Assembly (NCBI RefSeq): GCF_000613925.1
Contig: NZ_BAJX01000003.1
Coordinates: forward strand, 62,001 to 126,000
From: Prevotella histicola JCM 15637 = DNF00424
GTDB taxonomy: Bacteria > Bacteroidota > Bacteroidia > Bacteroidales > Bacteroidaceae
Length of the DNA: 64,000 nucleotides
Reading direction: 5' to 3'
The notes under the pieces: model-generated
Seen by the model: the letters and a program-made list of their open reading frames with translations, nothing else
Told to the model about the DNA's origin: nothing
Database searches by the model: none
Translations under genes and position numbers: made by a program
In this document: positions 54,822 to 64,000 of the stretch, piece by piece
How the letters are laid out: each line of letters begins with the position of its first letter
Position numbering within the stretch: position 1 is the first letter of the stretch

Positions 54822-57188
54822 TTATTCTTCTATCGTCTGGTGTTTAATAGTAATCTCTCTTTGTGGGAATGGAATTTCTATGCCATTCTTTTCAAGGGTT
54901 TCATATATACATTCCATGATGGCACTATCATCAGAACCCTGGGTGAAAACGTTTACCCAAACAAGAACCTTTAATGTTACGCAACTGTCATCGAAACTTT
55001 TTATCATTACCTGAACACTCTTCTCGGTATAGGTAATTCCTAAGGCTGTAATAGCGTCAACCAACATCTTTTTCACTTCATTGATATTACTTCCATAAGC
55101 AATACCAACTTCGAGGATATCTAATTCATATCCGTGATTCTTGGTCATGTTTTTATAATTCTTAGTGAAGAGCTGTGAGTTCTGAAAAGCTATGACAGAA
55201 CCATCGAGGGCCTCCAACATTGTAGAGGTATAACTGATAGAACTTACTCGCCCGCGTATGCCATCACAAACAATATAATCGCCAATCTTTATTCGTCCTG
55301 TCATCAAAGAAATACCATAATAGATGTTTTCAAGTATATCCTTCATGGCAAAACCAATACCTGTCGACAGACCTCCACTGACGACAACCAGCCAAGTACT
55401 ACTGATTTCAAAGATACTTAATATGGTTAAAAGCCATGCTCCCCAAACAATGACTTGTAAGACATTGATGTACATTGTGCTACGTGCTGCAGCTGTTGTT
55501 GGGTCATTTTTATCCAAATATAACTTAATTGCATCACGAGTCGTCTGATTAAGATATCTGAAGACGAACCAAAGAATGACAGAGATTGTAATGGAGTAAA
55601 CGCTTATCTTGAACTTATCTGAGTTGATAAAGTCCGTGCGGAATATTTTCCAAGTCATGTCGCTGAGGTTGAATACATCTGTAGCCCAGTAAATAGCAAA
55701 GATAAAAGACAATACTAAAGCTGATGGTATGAACACATTTGATATTAGGCGAATGAACCAACCTTTATTAACAGGGAGTGTTCTCGTGTTATGACGCTCT
55801 CGGTATTGGTTGAGATAATCGTGTAAGAAAGCTATAGTCTGAACGCATGCTAATTGCATCATCCACCAAATAATTCCTTGTACTGCCAGCATAGTATAAC
55901 CTATGGTTGAGCTTACTAGCGAGAAGAGGAATACTGCAAGTGAGAAGTAAGCTAGGTAAAGGTCATATTTAGGAATGAGTTTATAATATTTGTACATAAC
56001 TCGGCCCTGCCAAGAAGCAATAATAAGCATGAGTGGAGGGAATAATAATGTAACAATGGAACTTGGAAGCATTACTATGCGGAAAGTAATAACCGAGAAA
56101 CCTACAAGAATAAGAGGATAGTAAATTCGGTAGGTATTATGCGTTTGTGCGCCATTGACGCGGAAAAGTAAAGACGCAAAGATGACAGCAAGTAGCCAAG
56201 TATACTCTAATAGTAGACTACAAGCCATGTGAACGAAATTGGATGGTGATAGAATTCTTATTATTATAATGATAAGACTAAAGGTCATAACCGAGGTCAC
56301 CATGATGATACAGGTTCGTTTGGCAAGAAAAGCACTATTTTGCTGCTCAAAACGGTTTGTTTTCATCAACTTTGTGACAAGAAAACGAATGCTCAGGTAA
56401 TTAATTAGAATGGCAACAAACCCGTAAATCAATATCATACTGAAAAGGGCAATCAGCCATTTAACATCCCATTGTGATTGAACTACGCTCTGTGGGGTAT
56501 ATTTTTCAGAAATACTTGAACTCATGTTCTTTATCATATAGGGTGCGGAACGGAGATATTTAAAGTAATTCTCACCGCTATTAGTAAAGATACCTGACTG
56601 AATCTCTTCATATCTTTTCTGAGCATATGAATCAAGAGCTTGTAATTGTTGTTGGCTATACTGATAATATTGAATGTATTCTTGATAAGAATCGTTGCGC
56701 TCCTGTAACATACGCCGAATGCTCGTTGCGAGTGTAAGACACACATTACGCTCAGTTTTCATTTTGGTAGTCATTCCAAAGGTATACATTGTACTGAGCA
56801 CATTGATAAGAGAATCATACCTTGCAATCTCTTCATTACTTTGGGTAATAAGGTCATGAAAGGGACGTGTTTTTGTTTGGAAGTCCTTCCAAAGCTCTGT
56901 AGCCTGATGACAGGCATATGTAAGATCAAATATATTATCAGTCTTTTGTGAATAGAGCATGAGTGAAACCTGTGCAGATTTTTCTCCAATTTCTTTCAAT
57001 TGTGTCATCACCTGCTCATTAATTATTTTTGAGCGATTCAACTGCTTAGTCTCTTCAAGGTGTTGGTTGATCAGTTCATGCCGAAGAACAGACAATGAGT
57101 TTTTCAAAGAGTCTTCTTGTAAAACAGCATGCGTAGGTACAGTAATTAAAAATAGTAAGAAGGTGATGAAGAATATTTTTTTCGGCAT
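54822..57188 (-). CDS. Large MscS-family mechanosensitive channel
   Basis: 788 residues. Signal peptide (1-21), a periplasmic helical domain (about 22-235; several coiled-coil stretches such as DSLKNSLSVLRHELINQHLEE), about nine to eleven TM helices (240-600), then the MscS pore helix and cytoplasmic beta domain: STGIGFAMKDILENIYYGISLM, GRIKIGDYIVCDGIRGRVSSISYTSTML and IAFQNSQLFTKNYKN. This is the MscK/MscM-like layout with extra TM helices. Role: relief of osmotic downshock, possibly ion-dependent. Monocistronic; divergent from the BadF-type kinase gene. Confidence 0.9.
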   Translation of the reverse strand: MPKKIFFITFLLFLITVPTHAVLQEDSLKNSLSVLRHELINQHLEETKQLNRSKIINEQVMTQLKEIGEKSAQVSLMLYSQKTDNIFDLTYACHQATELWKDFQTKTRPFHDLITQSNEEIARYDSLINVLSTMYTFGMTTKMKTERNVCLTLATSIRRMLQERNDSYQEYIQYYQYSQQQLQALDSYAQKRYEEIQSGIFTNSGENYFKYLRSAPYMIKNMSSSISEKYTPQSVVQSQWDVKWLIALFSMILIYGFVAILINYLSIRFLVTKLMKTNRFEQQNSAFLAKRTCIIMVTSVMTFSLIIIIIRILSPSNFVHMACSLLLEYTWLLAVIFASLLFRVNGAQTHNTYRIYYPLILVGFSVITFRIVMLPSSIVTLLFPPLMLIIASWQGRVMYKYYKLIPKYDLYLAYFSLAVFLFSLVSSTIGYTMLAVQGIIWWMMQLACVQTIAFLHDYLNQYRERHNTRTLPVNKGWFIRLISNVFIPSALVLSFIFAIYWATDVFNLSDMTWKIFRTDFINSDKFKISVYSITISVILWFVFRYLNQTTRDAIKLYLDKNDPTTAAARSTMYINVLQVIVWGAWLLTILSIFEISSTWLVVVSGGLSTGIGFAMKDILENIYYGISLMTGRIKIGDYIVCDGIRGRVSSISYTSTMLEALDGSVIAFQNSQLFTKNYKNMTKNHGYELDILEVGIAYGSNINEVKKMLVDAITALGITYTEKSVQVMIKSFDDSCVTLKVLVWVNVFTQGSDDSAIMECIYETLEKNGIEIPFPQREITIKHQTIEE

Positions 57189-57233
57189 ATCAGTTTCTTA
57201 TGATAACGGTTTCTTATTGATTAATAATGTGTG

Positions 57234-57355
57234 CAAAGGTAATCAAAGTTTATCATTCTGACATGTCAATGAATGTAAAATGATACTAAAGGTTTTACTT
57301 ATCAATGATTTCTTTTTTTATCTGACTTTTAAGTGGATAATTTTGTGTAAGTTTG
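57234..57355. promoter_or_regulatory. Divergent promoters of mscS and the BadF-type kinase gene
   Basis: Minus-strand TACCTTTG (57241 to 57234) for mscS; plus-strand TAAGTTTG 57348-57355 for the kinase gene. The latter contains the TTG at 57353, ruling it out as a start codon. Confidence 0.45.
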
Positions 57356-57373
57356 CAAATAAAACATAAGACA

Positions 57374-58273
57374 ATGATATTAATAGCTGATAGTGGTGGA
57401 TCTAAGACTGATTGGGCTCTGGTTGAGGAAGAAAATGCCGATAACAGGCAAATTTTAAAGGGACGTACACAGGGTTTGAACCCTTTTCATCAGTCGGAGG
57501 ATGTTATTTTACATACTTTGGAATGTGAATTGAACCCAATCTTTCAGGTAATGGATTTAAAGGGTGGCTGTGTTCAGACAAAGGATGATGTTATAGAACA
57601 AATTACTAAAATTTTTTTCTATGGTGCTGGTTGTACTTCTGAAACTTCATATGTTATGCGAAAAGCACTTATGAAGCACTTTCCTAAAGCAGAAGTAGAG
57701 GTTGATAGTGATTTGTTAGGAGCAGCACGAGCTGTGTGCGGATATGAGCCTGGTATTGCTTGTATCTTGGGAACTGGTGCTAATAGTTGCCTTTATGATG
57801 GAAAAAAAATCACGCAAAATATTCCACCACTTGGATATATCCTTGGAGATGAGGGTAGTGGAGCTGTCTTGGGGAAATTATTTTTGAATGGTATTTTTAA
57901 AGGGAGTCTTTCGGAAGATATAAAAGAAAAATATTTAAAATGGAGTGGACTGACGTATCCACAGATTATAGATAAGGTGTATCGCCAACCGTTAGCTAAT
58001 CGTTTCCTTGCAGGTATCTCTCTCTTTATTAAAGAGAATTTGAAGTACTATGAGTTAAGAGATTTGGTTATCTATAATTTCCAATGTTTTTTTGAAAAGA
58101 ATGTCTTGTGTTATTCTTCGGATTCTATTCGTACTCTTTCTGCTGTTGGAGGAGTGGCTTCTGCATTTGAGGGGGAACTGAGAGCTTGCGCAGAGCACTT
58201 CAATTATAAAATAGGTAAGGTTATTGATGCACCAATTGATGGTTTGATAGGGTATTATAGTGAAACTGTTTAA
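57374..58273 (+). CDS. BadF/BadG/BcrA-type sugar kinase (GlcNAc/MurNAc kinase-like)
   Basis: About 299 residues of the ASKHA actin-like ATPase fold: phosphate-1 motif MILIADSGGSKTDWALVE, phosphate-2 ACILGTGANSCLYDG, the DEGSGAVLGK segment and the adenosine motif TLSAVGGVASAFEG. Similar bacterial proteins phosphorylate N-acetylglucosamine or N-acetylmuramic acid, which would link it with the AmgK/MurU pair at 39.5-42 kb, though the substrate is not shown by sequence. The start at ATG 57374 is chosen because the earlier TTG lies in the promoter. Monocistronic. Confidence 0.87.
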   Translation: MILIADSGGSKTDWALVEEENADNRQILKGRTQGLNPFHQSEDVILHTLECELNPIFQVMDLKGGCVQTKDDVIEQITKIFFYGAGCTSETSYVMRKALMKHFPKAEVEVDSDLLGAARAVCGYEPGIACILGTGANSCLYDGKKITQNIPPLGYILGDEGSGAVLGKLFLNGIFKGSLSEDIKEKYLKWSGLTYPQIIDKVYRQPLANRFLAGISLFIKENLKYYELRDLVIYNFQCFFEKNVLCYSSDSIRTLSAVGGVASAFEGELRACAEHFNYKIGKVIDAPIDGLIGYYSETV

Positions 58274-58545
58274 AGCTGGCACTTTTCCTTTTATTATCTA
58301 TATACTTTAATGGGATCTTAATTAGCACTAATAACGATATTTGCAAAATGCTAAATATAGGACTTAAAGAGACTGTTATTGCTTTTCATTAATGCTAAAC
58401 GATAGAGAAATCTTTATTAAAGTTTGGATATTACTGACATAGTGTTATCTCCGTATTTTTCAAGACCTTCTTAGTAGGGGGCAAGTTGTTTGTGCAATCT
58501 TTTGTTTGTAAAGTAGAGTTTGCAAAATGTAGTGCGTTTTTTTGT

Positions 58546-58583
58546 TAGATTTGCATACGTTCTCAAATATTTTTGTATCTTTG
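58546..58583 (+). promoter_or_regulatory. nuo operon promoter
   Basis: TATCTTTG at 58576-58583, with a second candidate -7 box TAGATTTG at 58546-58553 that also supplies a TTTG 22 bp upstream. ATG of nuoA is at 58649. The stretch 58274-58545 holds no gene I can support. Confidence 0.5.
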
Positions 58584-58648
58584 CAACCGTTTTAAAACAT
58601 GTTCTTTGTGAACGAGATTAGACAATTAAATTATAGCTATATAAGTTT

Positions 58649-58999
58649 ATGTATTTCACACTTTTTGTTACCGTTCTGATAACGGCTGCATTCTTGGTAG
58701 TGGCAGCGTATGCCATAGCTAAGTTGATTGGTCCGCGTTCATACAATCCAGTGAAAGGTGAGCCTTTTGAGTGTGGTATTCCGACCTATGGAACCTCTTG
58801 GTTGCCAGTGCATATCGGTTACTATCTCTTTGCAATTCTCTTTCTGATGTTTGATGTGGAAACAGTTTTCTTATATCCTTGGGCAGTTGTTGTTAAGACA
58901 TTTGGACCATTGGCTCTTGCCACGATTGGGTTCTTTATGTTGGTATTAGTATTTGGCCTTGCATACGCTTGGCGGAAAGGAGCACTCGAATGGAAATAA
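58649..58999 (+). CDS. nuoA: NADH-quinone oxidoreductase subunit A
   Basis: 116-residue membrane subunit of complex I with three TM helices (residues 5-25, 62-82, 88-108), the conserved EPFECGIPTYGTSW loop between TM1 and TM2 and LFDVETVF-type LMFDVETVFLYPWA. First gene of the nuo operon; its last 10 bp overlap nuoB. Confidence 0.95.
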   Translation: MYFTLFVTVLITAAFLVVAAYAIAKLIGPRSYNPVKGEPFECGIPTYGTSWLPVHIGYYLFAILFLMFDVETVFLYPWAVVVKTFGPLALATIGFFMLVLVFGLAYAWRKGALEWK

Positions 59000-59877
59000 G
59001 AAAGCCAAAAATCAAATCTCTTCCATACAATGAATGGAAAGATAATGACACGCTGAGTAAGATGGCAAGTGAGCTGAACGAGGGAGGGACAAATCTCGTT
59101 CTTGGGAACTTGGATCAACTTATCAACTGGGGACGGAGTAATTCTCTGTGGTCATTGACTTTCGCTACTTCTTGTTGTGGTATTGAGTTTATGGCAGTCG
59201 GTTGTGCACGTTACGACTTCTCTCGTTTTGGATTTGAAGTTACGCGTAACTCTCCTCGTCAAGCGGATTTGATTATGTGTGCAGGTACTATTACCAATAA
59301 GATGGCACCGGCACTGAAGCGTTTGTATGATGAGATGGCAGAACCTAAATATGTTATTGCAGTTGGAGGTTGTGCTATTTCTGGTGGTCCATTCAAAGAT
59401 AGCTATCATGTTATGCGAGGTATCGATGAGATTATCCCTGTAGACGTATATATTCCAGGTTGTCCTCCACGTCCAGAAGCTATTATCTATGGAATGATGC
59501 AACTTCAGCGTAAAGTTAAAGTTGAGAAATTCTTTGGTGGCGTAAATCATAAGCAGACTGCAGAAGAGCGTGAGTTGGGCAAGAGTAATGCCGAACTGAT
59601 TTTTAAGGAGAAACTAGGCATTGATCCAGAGGAAATAAAGGAGAAGCGTGAGGCTGCATGGGAAGAGGCGCATAAGCCTACCCCTAAGCCTGCTCGCCCT
59701 GCAGCTAAACCCGCAGTAGACTCTGTTACTCCAACTCCTGTAGGGGTAGCTCCTAAGAAAGAGACGATTGTCATCAACCAACCAGTAACAAAAGAAGATG
59801 TTGATAAGTTGGGTAAGGAAATCGATCAGATTGATGCTGCAAAGAAGGCTGCTGATGAGAGTACAACTAACGTATAA
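58990..59877 (+). CDS. nuoB: NADH-quinone oxidoreductase subunit B with C-terminal extension
   Basis: Carries the N2 4Fe-4S cluster next to the quinone site. Ligands: SCCGIEFMAVGC, VGGCAISGG and PGCPPRPE. The catalytic core ends near residue 180; about 115 further residues form a charged helix and a Pro/Ala-rich linker (PTPKPARPAAKPAV) ending in a Lys/Glu/Asp-rich helix, beyond the usual 160-230 residue family length. Start chosen at ATG 58990, overlapping nuoA by 10 bp; an earlier in-frame start at 58969 would lie deeper in nuoA. Confidence 0.95.
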   Translation: MEIRKPKIKSLPYNEWKDNDTLSKMASELNEGGTNLVLGNLDQLINWGRSNSLWSLTFATSCCGIEFMAVGCARYDFSRFGFEVTRNSPRQADLIMCAGTITNKMAPALKRLYDEMAEPKYVIAVGGCAISGGPFKDSYHVMRGIDEIIPVDVYIPGCPPRPEAIIYGMMQLQRKVKVEKFFGGVNHKQTAEERELGKSNAELIFKEKLGIDPEEIKEKREAAWEEAHKPTPKPARPAAKPAVDSVTPTPVGVAPKKETIVINQPVTKEDVDKLGKEIDQIDAAKKAADESTTNV

Positions 59878-59895
59878 TATATAAGGTACGCGAGA

Positions 59896-61470
59896 ATGAA
59901 ACTAGAAAATAAAGAATTCGGCTTTGATAGCTTTGCTACTGAGATGGCAAGGTTGAAGAATGAGAAGCATTTCGATTACCTTGTAACTGTTGTCGGTGAA
60001 GACTTTGGTACAGAGGAAGGTCTTGGGTGTATTTATATTCTTGAGAATACAAGTACACACGAACGTTGTTCTGTAAAACAGCTTGCAAAAAAGGTGGGAG
60101 AGGAATTTGTAATTCCTTCTGTTATTAAGTTGTGGGCTGATGCCGATTTACTGGAACGTGAGGTCTATGATTTCTATGGTATTAAGTTCCTTGGTCATCC
60201 AGATATGCGTCGTCTCTTCTTAAGAAATGACTTTAAGGGGTATCCACTTCGTAAGGATTACGATATGGATCCTGCAAAGAATATGTATACTACAGAAGAT
60301 GATGTAGAACTTGATACAACTACAGAGTGGAACTTAGACAAGAATGGTGAACTCGTAGGAACACAACATGCTTTGTTTACTGATGACAATTTTGTTGTTA
60401 ATATTGGTCCACAACACCCTTCTACTCATGGTGTACTTCGTTTACAAACGGTGTTAGATGGTGAGACTGTTACTAATATCTATCCACATTTAGGTTATAT
60501 CCATCGCGGTATAGAGAAACTTTGTGAACAGTTCACTTATCCTCAGACTTTGGCATTAACTGACCGTATGAATTACCTGTCAGCTATGATGAATCGTCAT
60601 GCACTTGTGGGTGTAATTGAAGAGGGCATGGGGATTGAATTGTCTGAGCGTATTCTCTATATCCGTACTATTATGGATGAGTTACAGCGTATTGACAATC
60701 ACCTCCTTTATACAGCTTGTTGTGCTCAAGACTTAGGTGCTCTTACTGCATTCCTTTATGGTATGCGTGACCGTGAGCATGTCCTCAATGTTATGGAAGA
60801 GACTACAGGTGGGCGTTTGATACAGAACTATTATAGGATAGGTGGTCTGCAAGCGGATATCGATCCAAACTTTGTATCAAATGTAAAGGAACTCTGCAAG
60901 TACTTACGTCCAATGATTCAGGAGTATGTTGATGTCTTTGGTGATAATGTGATTACACATCAGCGTTTTGAAGGAGTTGGTGTTATGGACGAGAAGGATT
61001 GTATCAGCTATGGCGTGACTGGTCCTGCTGGTCGTGCTAGTGGTTGGAAGAATGACGTTCGTAAGTACCATCCTTATGCAATGTATGATAAGGTAAACTT
61101 TGAAGAGATAACATTGACAAATGGTGATTCTATGGATCGCTATTTCTGTCATATTAAGGAAATCTATCAGAGTCTCAATATTATAGAGCAATTGATTGAT
61201 AATATTCCTGAAGGTGAGTTCTATATTAAGCAAAAGCCAATTATCAAAGTCCCAGAAGGACAGTGGTATTTCTCTGTAGAGGGAGCAAGTGGTGAATTTG
61301 GTGCTTATTTGGATTCAAGAGGTGATAAAACTGCTTATCGTTTGAAGTTCCGACCAATGGGGCTGACACTTGTTGGCGCTATGGATAAGATGTTGCGTGG
61401 TCAGAAGATAGCCGACTTGGTTACTACTGGTGCTGCACTTGATTTCGTAATTCCTGATATAGACCGTTAA
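59896..61470 (+). CDS. nuoCD: NADH-quinone oxidoreductase subunits C and D fused
   Basis: 524 residues. N-terminal 30 kDa (NuoC) domain with LLEREVYDFYGIKFLGHPDMRR and GYPLRKDY; then the 49 kDa (NuoD) domain with NIGPQHPSTHGVLRL, GYIHRGIEKLCEQ, ALTDRMNYLSAM and FVIPDIDR at the C-terminus. The D part forms the quinone pocket with NuoB. Fusion of C and D is normal in this phylum. nuoH follows directly, with no nuoE, F or G. Confidence 0.96.
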   Translation: MKLENKEFGFDSFATEMARLKNEKHFDYLVTVVGEDFGTEEGLGCIYILENTSTHERCSVKQLAKKVGEEFVIPSVIKLWADADLLEREVYDFYGIKFLGHPDMRRLFLRNDFKGYPLRKDYDMDPAKNMYTTEDDVELDTTTEWNLDKNGELVGTQHALFTDDNFVVNIGPQHPSTHGVLRLQTVLDGETVTNIYPHLGYIHRGIEKLCEQFTYPQTLALTDRMNYLSAMMNRHALVGVIEEGMGIELSERILYIRTIMDELQRIDNHLLYTACCAQDLGALTAFLYGMRDREHVLNVMEETTGGRLIQNYYRIGGLQADIDPNFVSNVKELCKYLRPMIQEYVDVFGDNVITHQRFEGVGVMDEKDCISYGVTGPAGRASGWKNDVRKYHPYAMYDKVNFEEITLTNGDSMDRYFCHIKEIYQSLNIIEQLIDNIPEGEFYIKQKPIIKVPEGQWYFSVEGASGEFGAYLDSRGDKTAYRLKFRPMGLTLVGAMDKMLRGQKIADLVTTGAALDFVIPDIDR

Positions 61471-61515
61471 CAAGGTTTATCATAAAAGTAATCAATTAAG
61501 AATTAAAATCATACT

Positions 61516-62613
61516 ATGTTCGATTTTAGAATAGTAACAACATGGTTCGATGAATTACTACGCGTCACTTGTGGCTTGAGTAATTTTTGGACTATTCTGA
61601 TTGAGTGCGTTGTGGTAGGCTTAGCAATTCTTCTTGCTTATGCTCTACTAGCTATCGTTCTCATCTTCATGGAACGTAAGGTCTGTGCCTACTTCCAGTG
61701 CCGTATTGGGCCTGTCAGAGTAGGCTGGTGGGGAACTTTACAGGTTTTTGCTGATGTATTGAAGATGTTGATCAAAGAGATCTTTGCAGTTGATAAAGCT
61801 GATAAATTGCTTTATTATCTTGCGCCATTCTTGGTTATCATCGCTTCAGTAGGGACATTCTCTTTTCTGCCATGGAATAAAGGAGCTAATATTTTAGACT
61901 TTAATGTGGGTATTTTCCTAGTAACAGCTATTAGCTCTATTGGCGTTCTCGGTATTTTCCTTGCAGGGTGGGGAAGTAATAATAAGTATTCTGTACTCTC
62001 TGCTATGCGTGGTGCGGTACAGATGATTTCTTATGAGTTGTCTTTGGGACTTTGTTTAATTTCCGCAGTTATACTAACTGGGACAATGCAAATTTCTGGT
62101 ATTGTAGATGCACAGACTGGTCCTTGGCAATGGTTGATAGTGCAAGGGCATGTACCTGCAATTTTAGCTTTCCTTGTATTCTGTATTGCCGGTAATGCAG
62201 AAGCGAACCGTGGTCCTTTCGACTTAGCTGAGGCTGAGAGTGAGTTAACTGCTGGTTACCATACCGAGTATAGTGGTATGGGATTTGGTTTTTATTATCT
62301 TGCAGAATATCTTAACCTCTTTGTCGTATCAGGAATTGCCACTACTGTGTTCTTAGGTGGATGGGCTCCTCTTAATATTGGTATAGAAGGCTTTGATGCA
62401 GTTATGAACTATATTCCAGGTATTGTATGGTTCCTCGGTAAGACATTCGTTGTAGTATTCTTGTTGATGTGGATTAAGTGGACTTTCCCACGCCTTCGTA
62501 TTGACCAAATTCTGAAATTGGAGTGGAAGTACCTTATGCCATTATCACTTGTTATCCTAGTCCTGATGACTGTTTGCGTAGCATTTGGTTGGACGTTCAC
62601 TATTAATGGTTAA
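61516..62613 (+). CDS. nuoH: NADH-quinone oxidoreductase subunit H
   Basis: 365-residue membrane subunit with about eight to nine TM helices at the interface with the quinone site. Signature segments: LIFMERKVCAYFQCRIGPVRVG, AGWGSNNKYSVLSAMRGAVQMISYEL split over the loop, and NRGPFDLAEAESELTAGYHTEYSGM. Lies between nuoCD and nuoI (6 bp gap). Confidence 0.96.
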   Translation: MFDFRIVTTWFDELLRVTCGLSNFWTILIECVVVGLAILLAYALLAIVLIFMERKVCAYFQCRIGPVRVGWWGTLQVFADVLKMLIKEIFAVDKADKLLYYLAPFLVIIASVGTFSFLPWNKGANILDFNVGIFLVTAISSIGVLGIFLAGWGSNNKYSVLSAMRGAVQMISYELSLGLCLISAVILTGTMQISGIVDAQTGPWQWLIVQGHVPAILAFLVFCIAGNAEANRGPFDLAEAESELTAGYHTEYSGMGFGFYYLAEYLNLFVVSGIATTVFLGGWAPLNIGIEGFDAVMNYIPGIVWFLGKTFVVVFLLMWIKWTFPRLRIDQILKLEWKYLMPLSLVILVLMTVCVAFGWTFTING

Positions 62614-62619
62614 AAGAGA

Positions 62620-63156
62620 ATGGAAGAAAAAAAACAATCATATTTTGGTGAGGTTGGTTCTGCACTCAAGACTCTTGCTACAGGTATGAAGGTGACGATG
62701 AAGGAATACTTCACACCAAAGTCTACTGAGCAGTATCCTGAGAATCGTGAGACAACCCTTCACGTTGCTAAACGTCATCGTGGTCGTTTGGTCTTTAAAC
62801 GTGACGAAAATGAAGACTACAAGTGCACAGCTTGTACTATGTGTGAGAAGGCTTGTCCTAATGGTACCATCAAGATTGCTTCAGAAATGGTTACTAACCC
62901 AGAGACGGGTAAAAAGAAAAAGCAACTTCTCGATTATGAGTATGATTTGGGTGATTGTATGTTTTGCGAGTTGTGTGTAAATGCTTGCAACTTTGATGCA
63001 ATTGAGTTTACAAATGATTTTGAGAATGCAGTGTTTGATCGCTCTAAGCTAATTCTCCACCTGGATAAAGAAATATATAAAGGTGGTTCACTACCAAAGC
63101 TTATTGAGGGTGGAGCAGATTGGAAAGTTGGAACATTCAATACTAAAAAGAAATAA
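62620..63156 (+). CDS. nuoI: NADH-quinone oxidoreductase subunit I
   Basis: 178-residue peripheral subunit with two 4Fe-4S clusters (N6a/N6b): CTACTMCEKACPNGTI and CMFCELCVNACNFDAI. The first motif has CxxCxxCxxxCP as expected. Electron relay between the input and NuoB. 12 bp before nuoJ. Confidence 0.96.
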   Translation: MEEKKQSYFGEVGSALKTLATGMKVTMKEYFTPKSTEQYPENRETTLHVAKRHRGRLVFKRDENEDYKCTACTMCEKACPNGTIKIASEMVTNPETGKKKKQLLDYEYDLGDCMFCELCVNACNFDAIEFTNDFENAVFDRSKLILHLDKEIYKGGSLPKLIEGGADWKVGTFNTKKK

Positions 63157-63168
63157 GGAGTAAGGGAT

Positions 63169-63711
63169 ATGGCAAGATTAATTATGTTTGCGATTCTCGC
63201 CGTTGTAATATTGGCATCAGCTATATTCTGCGTGTCGACGAAACGTATCATGCGAGCTGCAACAGCATTGCTGTTTGTGCTCTTTGGTGTTGCAGGTCTC
63301 TATTTCCTGCTTGATTACACATTCCTTGGTGCTACCCAGATAAGTATTTATGCTGGTGGTATCACTATGATGTATATATTTGCAATTCAGTTGGTGAGTA
63401 AACGTACGTTACAAGGACTCTCTGAACGATGGTTAGGTAAGCGTACTTTTCTTGCTGCGGCAATAGCATTAGTTGGTTTCGCAACTGTTGTTGTTGTATT
63501 GTTAAAGAATGAGTTGATCAATAATACAATAATAAATGGTGATACATTGTCAAAAGAAGTAACAATGGATACCATTGGGCAGAACTTGATGAGTGCAGAT
63601 AAGTATGGATACGTACTTCCTTTTGAATTTATTTCTGTATTCCTTTTGGCATGTATTATTGGTGGCTTAGTTATTCTGAATAATAATAAGAAGGAGGAGG
63701 AAAGCAAATGA
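63169..63711 (+). CDS. nuoJ: NADH-quinone oxidoreductase subunit J
   Basis: 180-residue membrane subunit with five TM helices; conserved TM3 region QISIYAGGITMMYIFAIQLV. The stop codon overlaps the nuoK start (ATGA), indicating translational coupling. Confidence 0.94.
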   Translation: MARLIMFAILAVVILASAIFCVSTKRIMRAATALLFVLFGVAGLYFLLDYTFLGATQISIYAGGITMMYIFAIQLVSKRTLQGLSERWLGKRTFLAAAIALVGFATVVVVLLKNELINNTIINGDTLSKEVTMDTIGQNLMSADKYGYVLPFEFISVFLLACIIGGLVILNNNKKEEESK

Positions 63712-64000
63712 TACCTGTAGGATATTTCTTTGTCCTTAGCGGACTTCTGTTTTTTATCGGAGTTTTTGGTTTTGTCACTCGTCGTAATCTTGTTGCAATG
63801 CTAATCTCTGTAGAATTAGTTCTTAATAGTGTTGATATCAATTTTGCAGCATTCAATCGTCTGCTCTTCCCTGATGGATATGAGGGTATGTTTTTTACGC
63901 TTTTTTCTATCGGTGTAAGTGCTGCTGAGTCAGCTGTAGCACTCGCTATTATTATAAATGTTTACCGTCATTTCCACAGCGACCAGGTGAACAGTATTGA
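63708..64000 (+). CDS. nuoK: NADH-quinone oxidoreductase subunit K, 3' end outside window
   Basis: The frame starts at ATG 63708 (overlapping the nuoJ stop) and runs open to the window edge, 97 full codons of an expected 102 or so. Three TM helices, with the conserved MLISVELVLNSVDINF and the TM3 segment SAAESAVALAIIINVYRHF that contain the proton-path glutamates. nuoL, M and N are expected next. Confidence 0.94.
   Translation, partial: MIPVGYFFVLSGLLFFIGVFGFVTRRNLVAMLISVELVLNSVDINFAAFNRLLFPDGYEGMFFTLFSIGVSAAESAVALAIIINVYRHFHSDQVNSI

Noticed and set aside
57353..57373. TTG start for the BadF-type kinase
   Set aside because: The codon lies inside the promoter -7 box TAAGTTTG; the ATG at 57374 begins the conserved ATPase motif.

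Overview
The window looks like a chromosomal segment of a Bacteroidota species, most probably a Prevotella-type organism (genus is an inference). Reasons: promoters repeatedly show the Bacteroidetes TTTG / TAnnTTTG pair with a 19-21 bp spacer; complex I is NuoA-B-CD-H-I-J-K with nuoCD followed directly by nuoH (no nuoE, F or G); and the glycogen locus, fused ThrE exporter, DPP IV and RecQ-RecJ arrangement are typical of this phylum. There is no phage, insertion sequence, CRISPR array or conjugative element. The segment is almost entirely housekeeping.

Layout. 1-1.9 kb: end of a branched-chain amino-acid operon (acyl-ACP thioesterase, ilvC). 2.5-6.2 kb: recQ and recJ. 6.4-16 kb: peptidases (C1 papain-like, aminopeptidase P, DPP IV), patatin, DUF805 protein, trmD, DUF5020 protein, radical SAM protein. 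16.5-19.9 kb: a PqqD / SipW-like peptidase / HPr-kinase-like cassette with a secreted protein, downstream of the primary sigma factor. 20.2-24.6 kb: HtrA protease, RNase P RNA, small membrane proteins, tRNA-Cys, FKBP isomerase. 24.7-28.7 kb: MATE pump, metallophosphoesterase, lipoprotein. 28.9-34 kb (minus strand): tRNA-Phe and the operon sppA-lpxK-pnp-thiL. 34-45.7 kb: glycerate kinase, ThrE exporter, groES-groEL, an AmgK-like kinase fused to a RapZ C-terminal domain next to a MurU-like nucleotidyltransferase, guaA, mscL, gapA. 45.7-52.7 kb: miaA, lipid kinase, glycogen locus (debranching enzyme, glycosyltransferase, GH57). 53-58.3 kb: candidate small RNA, lipoprotein, ECF sigma factor, large MscS channel, BadF-type sugar kinase. 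58.6 kb to the end: nuoA to nuoK (nuoK cut by the window edge).

Two properties cut across the genes. First, at least nine intergenic gaps carry short tandem arrays with a strict 22 or 23 bp period, built on (quasi-)palindromic 12-20 bp cores that differ from array to array; every convergent gene gap larger than about 300 bp holds one. This is the most interesting unexplained structure here. Second, eight conserved genes (recQ, recJ three times, sppA, glycerate kinase, groEL, guaA, the debranching enzyme and a lipoprotein) are interrupted by single- or two-base indels, mostly losses in short homopolymers. Because several are essential, sequencing or assembly error is the most likely cause, and these genes should be read as intact in the organism.

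Working together, the genes cover DNA repair, protein quality control, translation (trmD, miaA, tRNAs, RNase P), purine and thiamine metabolism, lipid A synthesis, amino-sugar recycling, glycogen turnover and respiratory NADH oxidation. The PqqD/peptidase/kinase cassette and the RapZ fusion are the genes most likely to hide new biology.
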